Source of the DNA: Alphaproteobacteria bacterium
GTDB lineage: Bacteria > Pseudomonadota > Alphaproteobacteria > Caulobacterales > Aquidulcibacteraceae
Direction of reading: 5' to 3'
Assembly (NCBI GenBank): GCA_016124255.1
Contig: WGOB01000024.1
Span: forward strand, 1 to 36,861
DNA length: 36,861 nt
Part shown: piece after piece, positions 32,059-36,861 of the stretch
How the letters are laid out: every line of letters starts with the position of its first letter
How positions within the stretch are numbered: the first letter of the stretch is position 1
Notes under the pieces: generated by a model
What the model saw: the letters and a program-made list of their open reading frames with translations, nothing else
What the model was told of the DNA's origin: nothing
The model's database searches: none
Translations under genes and position numbers: made by a program

Positions 32059-32730
32059 ATGCGGGTGCTGGTGGTCGAAGACGACCGAAACCTGCGCGAG
32101 CAGCTGGCGTCTGCGCTGGGCGACGCCGGCTATGCGGTGGATCAGGCCGACAACGGCGAGGATGGACAATTCCTCGGCGAGACGGAGCCGTATGATCTCG
32201 TGATCCTCGATCTGGGGCTGCCGAAGATCGACGGGCTGACCGTGCTCAAGAACTGGCGCACGGGCGGACGGTCGATGCCGGTGCTCATTCTGTCGGCGCG
32301 CGATCGGTGGAGCGAGAAGGTCGAGGGGCTCGATCTTGGCGCCAACGATTATGTCACCAAGCCGTTTCACATGGGCGAGCTGCTCGCGCGCGTGCGAGCA
32401 AACGTGCGGCGCACGACCGATCATGCGAGTTCTGTGCTCGAGTGCGGCGATCTGCAACTCAACACAGCGACGGGGCAGGTGCTGGTGGGCGGGCAGCCGA
32501 TCAAGCTGACGGCGTATCAGTACAAGGTGCTCGATTACCTGATGCACCATCGCGGGCGGATCGTGTCGCGCTCCGAACTGATCGAGAAGATCTACGCGCA
32601 GGATCATGAGCGCGACCCGAACACGATCGAAGTGTTCGTCGGCATCCTGCGGCGAAAGATCGGGGCGGACCGGATCGTCACCGAGAAGGGGCTCGGCTAC
32701 CGCCTCGTGGATCCAGCCGAGGGGCAATGA
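32059..32730 (+). CDS. OmpR-family response regulator, PhoP/FeuP-like
   Basis: The 223-residue protein has a receiver domain with acidic pocket residues in VVEDDR, the phospho-acceptor D51 in VILDLGLPKIDG, S79 in LILSARD and the conserved lysine in NDYVTKPF. The winged-helix output domain (about 125-220) includes LTAYQYKVLDYLMHHRGRIVSRSELIEKIY, NTIEVFVGILRRKIG and GLGYRLV. It should bind direct repeats near target promoters. GGAGG lies about 6 bases before ATG 32059. The stop overlaps the kinase start (ATGA). Its closest relatives by eye are PhoP and FeuP types. Confidence 0.92.
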   Translation: MRVLVVEDDRNLREQLASALGDAGYAVDQADNGEDGQFLGETEPYDLVILDLGLPKIDGLTVLKNWRTGGRSMPVLILSARDRWSEKVEGLDLGANDYVTKPFHMGELLARVRANVRRTTDHASSVLECGDLQLNTATGQVLVGGQPIKLTAYQYKVLDYLMHHRGRIVSRSELIEKIYAQDHERDPNTIEVFVGILRRKIGADRIVTEKGLGYRLVDPAEGQ

Positions 32731-34208
32731 CCGCGCCCGACACGGCGTCGCCTGCGCCGTCCGCGCCCCGTCCGTTCGATCGGTTCAAGCAGGTCATGCG
32801 CCGGTCGATGTCGGCGCGGCTGGCGTTCGTCGCAGTGCTGTGCACGCTTGCGCTGATTGTCGTCGCGATCGGGGTCAACGCCTTCTTCACCCGCCAGATG
32901 ACGCGCCTGCTGATCGAGCCGCAGCTCGTCAGCATGCTCGATCAAATGCAGGCGGCGTCCGCGCCGGGCGAGGACGGCCGCTTCGTGTTCGAGCAGCCTC
33001 GCTTTGATGCGCGCTTCAATCAGGGCGCCAGCGGCTATTATTATCAGGTCGAGCGGATCGATCAGAATTTTGACGTCGTCGCGCGCTCGCCGTCGCTCTA
33101 TGGCGCAGAATTGCGCATTGACGCGATTGACCGCGCGCGGCTTACGGAGCGCGATTCCGCGGGCTTCGTGACTGAGCGCTTCATCGATATCAGTCCGGGC
33201 CCGGATCGTTGGCCGATCCGCGTCGCCGCGCGTGTTGGCGCGCCGCAGGCGCTCCCGGGCGAATATCTCTACATCGTCGCGATCGCGCCGTCGGTGCCGC
33301 TGCAGGAAATCAATCCGGTGATCTTCCTGACCGTGACGCTGTTTGTTGCGTTCAGCGCGGCGGCGGTCGTTGCGATCACGTGGCTCCAGGTTCAGATCGG
33401 GCTGGAGCCGCTGCGCAAGCTTCAGCGCGACGTCGCTGACGTGCGCCGCGGCAAAGCCGAGCGGCTGGAGGGCGAATACGCCGCGGAGCTGACGCCCGTG
33501 GCGCATGAGCTCAATGCGCTCCTGCAGCACAATCGCGAGGTCGTGGAGCGCGCGCGCCGGCATGTTGGCAATCTCGCGCATGCGCTCAAGACGCCGATCG
33601 CGGTGTTGAAGAACGCCGCCGATGACAAGGATGCAGAGCCCGGCGTGCTGAAGGGCGCGGTGCTGGAGATGGAGGCGTTCGTCGAACGCCAGCTCCGCCG
33701 CGCGCGGGTGGCCGCGCGTGCGGAAGCGCGCGCCGGCGTCGAGGCTGGCGCGCTCGGCTACCGCACGCCGGTGAAGCAGAACCTGGAAGACCTCGTATTC
33801 ATGATGGAGCAGCGCTACGACCACGAGAAGGCGCTCGACATCATGCTGGAGGCGCCGGTGGACGTGACGTTCCGCGGCGAGCGGGAAGACCTCCTGGAGA
33901 TGGCCGCGAACCTGATCGACAACGCCTGCAAGTACGGCAGGAGCCAGGTGCGCGTCACCGTCACGCCGGCGCCGTCGGCCGGGGCGCTGATGGAGATCGT
34001 CGTGGAGGACGACGGTCCGGGTCTCAGCGACGCTGAGATCGCGCAGGTGCTGCAGCGGGGGACGCGGCTCGACGAGGCTGCGCCCGGGCAGGGTCTTGGG
34101 TTGTCCATCCTCAGTGAGGCCGTCTCGCTCTACGCTGGCGAATTGCTGTTCGAGCGCAGCGACCTCGGGGGGCTCAAGGCCCGGCTGCGGCTTCCCGCCA
34201 CGGATTGA
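32727..34208 (+). CDS. Sensor histidine kinase, PhoQ/FeuQ-like
   Basis: The 493-residue inner-membrane kinase has helices at about 31-51 and 198-220, flanking a periplasmic sensor domain of about 145 residues. A HAMP-like linker follows (EPLRKLQRDVADVRRGKAERL). The H-box is NLAHALKTPIAVLKN with H285; the AHALKTP form is typical of the PhoQ subgroup. The N-box is NLIDNACKYG, G1 is EDDGPGLSD and G2 is GQGLGLSI. It should phosphorylate the regulator encoded just upstream. The signal is unknown; PhoQ relatives sense divalent cations or envelope stress. A two-component pair next to cyc/ccm genes recurs in other Alphaproteobacteria, as I recall. Confidence 0.92.
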   Translation: MTAPDTASPAPSAPRPFDRFKQVMRRSMSARLAFVAVLCTLALIVVAIGVNAFFTRQMTRLLIEPQLVSMLDQMQAASAPGEDGRFVFEQPRFDARFNQGASGYYYQVERIDQNFDVVARSPSLYGAELRIDAIDRARLTERDSAGFVTERFIDISPGPDRWPIRVAARVGAPQALPGEYLYIVAIAPSVPLQEINPVIFLTVTLFVAFSAAAVVAITWLQVQIGLEPLRKLQRDVADVRRGKAERLEGEYAAELTPVAHELNALLQHNREVVERARRHVGNLAHALKTPIAVLKNAADDKDAEPGVLKGAVLEMEAFVERQLRRARVAARAEARAGVEAGALGYRTPVKQNLEDLVFMMEQRYDHEKALDIMLEAPVDVTFRGEREDLLEMAANLIDNACKYGRSQVRVTVTPAPSAGALMEIVVEDDGPGLSDAEIAQVLQRGTRLDEAAPGQGLGLSILSEAVSLYAGELLFERSDLGGLKARLRLPATD

Positions 34209-34254
34209 GCCGCTGCAATTGAGGAGCGCGGCGCCGGGCGCTAAGTCCTGCTTT

Positions 34255-34914
34255 ATGTCGGGCATGATCGTCCTCGCCGGCGGCGCCGTCTTCGCGGCCT
34301 TGGCGTCGTGGTGGGGCATGCGCGCATTCGTGCGCGCGGACCCCGCTCCGGTCTCGCCGCGCGGCCCGCTGATGGCGGCGGGCGCAGCGGCATTGGCCGT
34401 GCTTGGGCTCTACCTGCTGCTGGGCGATCCGTTCTTGCGCGGGGGCGCGTACGCGGATCGCATGGCTGCGCTTAAGCACAAGGCGCCGGAGGCGTTCACC
34501 GTGGAGGAGGCGATCGCGGTGCTCGAAGCTACGGCGAAGCAGCGTCCCGCCGATGCGCAGCCGCTCATCTTGCTGGGCGATCTTGAGGCGCGCGTGGGTC
34601 GGCCCGAGCGGGCGCTCACCGCATTCCAGGAAGCGCTGCGGCGGGCGCCGCAATCGGCGCCGGCGCTGATCGGGCTTGGGCGCGTGCTCGTTGCGCGCGA
34701 TCGCGGCGAAGTGCGCGACGACGCGCGAAGCGTATTCGGCGAGGCGGCGGCGCTTGATCCCGATGCGTTTGAGCCCCCCTTCTACCTGGCGCTTGCAGCG
34801 TATCAGCGCGGCGAGTCGGCGGCGGCGCGGACGCTCTGGCTCAGGGCCCGCGAGCGGACAACGCCAGACGATCCGCGCCGGGCAATGATCGATCGGATGC
34901 TGGAGCAGCCATGA
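34255..34914 (+). CDS. ccmI: Cytochrome c maturation protein CcmI/CycH-like
   Basis: The 219-residue protein has two N-terminal membrane helices (about 5-23 and 38-58) and a basic loop. A periplasmic TPR region (about 85-219) contains LILLGDLEARVGRPERALTAFQEAL and ALIGLGRVLVARDRGE. It fits a CcmI/CycH protein that holds apocytochrome c for the heme lyase CcmF/H. It is shorter than full-length CycH, which often carries a longer C-terminal domain. The start could also be ATG 34264. The stop overlaps the ccmE start (ATGA), which supports the identification. Confidence 0.85.
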   Translation: MSGMIVLAGGAVFAALASWWGMRAFVRADPAPVSPRGPLMAAGAAALAVLGLYLLLGDPFLRGGAYADRMAALKHKAPEAFTVEEAIAVLEATAKQRPADAQPLILLGDLEARVGRPERALTAFQEALRRAPQSAPALIGLGRVLVARDRGEVRDDARSVFGEAAALDPDAFEPPFYLALAAYQRGESAAARTLWLRARERTTPDDPRRAMIDRMLEQP

Positions 34915-35348
34915 GGCGGCGATCCCAAAGGCTGATCGTGATCGGCGCCGTCGGCGCGATGCTGGCGCTCGCGGTCGGCCTGATCCTGTTCGGATTGCGC
35001 GATTCCATCGTTTCGTTTTATGCGCCGTCGGATCTTGTGGCCCAGGCGTCGCCGGGCGAACGCGTGCGGATCGGGGGGCTGGTGGAGGACGGCAGCGTCG
35101 GTCGCGCGGCGGACGGGGCGTTGCTCTTCACCGTGTTCGACAATCAAGGCGGGCGCCTGCGCATCCGCTACCAGGGCGAGCCGCCTTCGCTCTTCCGCGT
35201 CAATAGCGGGATCGTGATCGAGGCGGTGTATCAGCCGGGCGAGACGCTGACGGCGACGAGCCTGCTGGCGCGCCACGATGAGAATTACGTGCCGCGAGAA
35301 GTCGAAGAAGCGCTCAAGGAGCGCGGCGAGTGGCGGGGCGATCGATGA
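34911..35348 (+). CDS. ccmE: Periplasmic heme chaperone CcmE/CycJ
   Basis: The 145-residue protein has an N-terminal anchor helix (about 8-29) and a periplasmic OB-fold (FYAPSDLVAQASPGERVRIGG, VFDNQGGRLRIRYQG). The heme-binding motif is H122 in ARHDENYVP with Y126, the HxxxY pattern in which heme is covalently attached to histidine. It carries heme from CcmC to the CcmF/H lyase. The 3' end overlaps the ccmF start by four bases. Confidence 0.96.
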   Translation: MRRRSQRLIVIGAVGAMLALAVGLILFGLRDSIVSFYAPSDLVAQASPGERVRIGGLVEDGSVGRAADGALLFTVFDNQGGRLRIRYQGEPPSLFRVNSGIVIEAVYQPGETLTATSLLARHDENYVPREVEEALKERGEWRGDR

Positions 35349-36861
35349 TCGCGGAACTGGGCGCTTTCCTCGCAATACTCGGGCTGATCGCCAGCGTGCT
35401 GCAGGGCGTGTGCGGCTTGTATGGCGGCCATCGCGGCGATGCGCGCTGGGCGGCGGCGGCGGCGGCGTGCGCGCAGATCTCGGCGGCGTCGTTGCTGCTC
35501 GCGTTCGCGGCGCTCATTTCTCTGTTCGTCCGTTCGGACTTTTCCGTGGCGGTCGTCGCTGCGAACTCTCACACGGACAAGCCGCTGCTCTACCGCGTGG
35601 CCGGCGCGTGGGGAAACCACGAAGGCTCGATGCTGCTCTGGTGCTTCGTTTCGGCGCTCTTCGGGTTTGCAATGGCGCAGGCGCGCGGCGCAATGGGACG
35701 CGGCCTCTGGGCGCGCGCCGTCGGCGTGCAAGGCGTGGTGACCGCGGGCGCGCTGATCTATGCGCTGGCGCTTTCCAACCCGTTTGCGCGGCTTGATCCG
35801 GCGCCATACCAGGGCGCAAGCCTCAATCCGCTGTTGCAGGATCCTGCGCTCGCAGCGCATCCGCCGATGCTCTATCTCGGCTATGTCGGTCTTTCAGCGC
35901 CATTCTCACTGGCGGTCGCGGCGCTTCTGGAGGGCAAGGCCGATCAGCATTGGGCGCGGGCGCTGCGGCCGTGGACGCTGTTGTCCTGGACTTGCTTGAC
36001 GGCTGGGATCGCGCTTGGCGCGTACTGGGCCTATTACGAACTCGGCTGGGGCGGCTGGTGGTTCTGGGACCCGGTGGAGAACGCCAGCTTCATGCCGTGG
36101 CTCGCAGCATGCGCGCTGGTGCATTCCGCCATCGTCACCGAGCGGCGCGGATCGCTGGCGGGCTGGACGATCCTGTTGGCGATCGGCGGGTTCGCGCTCG
36201 CGCTTCTGGGCACATTCCTCGTGCGCTCGGGCGTGCTGACGAGCGTGCACGCTTTTGCGGTCGATCCGGCGCGCGGCGCCGCGGTGCTGGTGCTCTTAGC
36301 GCTGACGGTGGGCGCGGGGCTCACGCTCTATGCGCTGCGCGCGCCGCGGCTGGCGCAGCCGACGGGGTTTGCGCCGGTGAGCCGTGAAGGCGCGCTGGTG
36401 CTCAACAATCTCGGCTTCGCGGTCGCAGCCGGCATCGTGCTCGTGGGCACGCTCTACCCGCTGGCGGTGGAGGCCGTGACCGGCCGGCTGGTCTCGGTGG
36501 GGCCGCCGTTCTTCAATCTCTACTTTACGCCATTCATGGCGGCGCTGTTTCTGCTTGCACCGGCGGCGCCGCTGATGACGTGGCGCCTAGCGGACCTCTC
36601 CTCCGCGGTCAGATTGCTTTTGCCCGCAGCCGCAGTCGCGTTTGCGGCGGCCGCGCTCGTGATCGCGCTGGCGCACGGGAAGGCGCTGGCGGCGCTCGGC
36701 GTCGGCGTCGGGGTGTGGCTGCTCTTCGGCACGCTGACCTATCTTTGGGTGCGCTGGGGACGCGGCGGACGGCGCACGCTCCAGCGATTGGCGGCGCTGC
36801 CCTTGGCGGTGTGGGCGCTGACGGCGGCGCATGGCGGGGCTGGCGTGTTTGCGATCGGCGC
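35345..36861 (+). CDS. ccmF: Cytochrome c heme lyase subunit CcmF/CycK (3' truncated)
   Basis: ATG 35345 lies in the ccmE stop (ATGA), and the frame runs open to the window end, giving 505 codons of an expected 650 or so. The protein is polytopic. It carries YRVAGAWGNHEGSMLLW, an early CcmF signature, and AHPPMLYLGYVG. The WWD motif GGWWFWDPVENASFMPW lies at about residues 236-252, and the later LVRSGVLTSVHAFA contains a conserved histidine. CcmF takes heme from CcmE and joins it to the CxxCH cysteines of apocytochrome c. The missing C-terminus and probably ccmH/ccmL lie downstream. Confidence 0.95.
   Translation, partial: MIAELGAFLAILGLIASVLQGVCGLYGGHRGDARWAAAAAACAQISAASLLLAFAALISLFVRSDFSVAVVAANSHTDKPLLYRVAGAWGNHEGSMLLWCFVSALFGFAMAQARGAMGRGLWARAVGVQGVVTAGALIYALALSNPFARLDPAPYQGASLNPLLQDPALAAHPPMLYLGYVGLSAPFSLAVAALLEGKADQHWARALRPWTLLSWTCLTAGIALGAYWAYYELGWGGWWFWDPVENASFMPWLAACALVHSAIVTERRGSLAGWTILLAIGGFALALLGTFLVRSGVLTSVHAFAVDPARGAAVLVLLALTVGAGLTLYALRAPRLAQPTGFAPVSREGALVLNNLGFAVAAGIVLVGTLYPLAVEAVTGRLVSVGPPFFNLYFTPFMAALFLLAPAAPLMTWRLADLSSAVRLLLPAAAVAFAAAALVIALAHGKALAALGVGVGVWLLFGTLTYLWVRWGRGGRRTLQRLAALPLAVWALTAAHGGAGVFAIG

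Noticed and set aside
32697-34319. 540-codon frame on the minus strand
   Set aside because: It is opposite the sensor kinase gene, which has every kinase box in frame.
1-36861. CRISPR array, tRNA, rRNA or insertion sequence
   Set aside because: No spaced repeats, cloverleaf-like gene, rRNA stretch, transposase frame or terminal inverted repeats were seen by eye.

Overview
The window reads as chromosomal DNA of a GC-rich alphaproteobacterium, most likely in or near the Caulobacterales/Hyphomonadaceae. The evidence is the gene set: a MucR-type regulator, DUF1491, DUF2336 and DUF6456 proteins, a PleC/DivJ/PdhS-type kinase, a cycH/ccmE/ccmF-type cytochrome c maturation cluster, and a resident gene transfer agent (GTA). 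The GTA activators are split into two genes, as I recall for Caulobacter gafY/gafZ, and not fused as in Rhodobacter gafA. Genes are packed tightly, with many ATGA/GTGA overlaps and no gene-free stretch above about 210 bases. No tRNA, rRNA, CRISPR, transposase or integrase was seen.

Layout. 1-2833: the 3' end of an Mrp-type cation/proton antiporter operon (MrpD-like partial, a small membrane protein, a second antiporter subunit). 2966-4624: mucR, then an operon of a DnaA-domain-IV-like HTH protein and a DUF6456 protein, which I read as GafY and GafZ, activators of the GTA. 4610-8794: sufE, two unrecognised exported proteins, a DivJ/PdhS-like histidine kinase and a DUF1491 protein. 8798-17531: a TIR-like/Sel1 membrane protein, release factor 3, a DUF2336 protein, an exported PAN-like protein, a Uup-type ABC-F ATPase and a class A penicillin-binding protein.

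17742-30563: a GTA head-tail cluster in the canonical order: small terminase, large terminase, portal, protease, capsid, connector, head closure, tail terminator, tail tube, two tail assembly proteins, tape measure, distal tail protein, hub, NlpC/P60 peptidase, and the large baseplate/host-recognition protein. The last gene is split by an apparent -1 frameshift near 28794, which either disables the particle or is a one-base assembly error. 30734-36861: a CbpA-like DnaJ protein, a small exported PepSY-like protein in front of a PhoP/FeuP-like response regulator and sensor kinase, then ccmI, ccmE and the 5' part of ccmF.

How it fits together. The GTA structural operon and its likely activator pair lie about 13 kb apart in one window. 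A palindrome sits on the putative -10 element of the gafYZ promoter, and mucR lies immediately upstream. A divergent 210-base region should hold the GTA promoter. A short hairpin after the capsid gene is a candidate point for transcriptional control. No lysis, integration or replication genes accompany the cluster, as expected for a GTA and unlike a prophage. All functions are read from sequence patterns; no database search was run.
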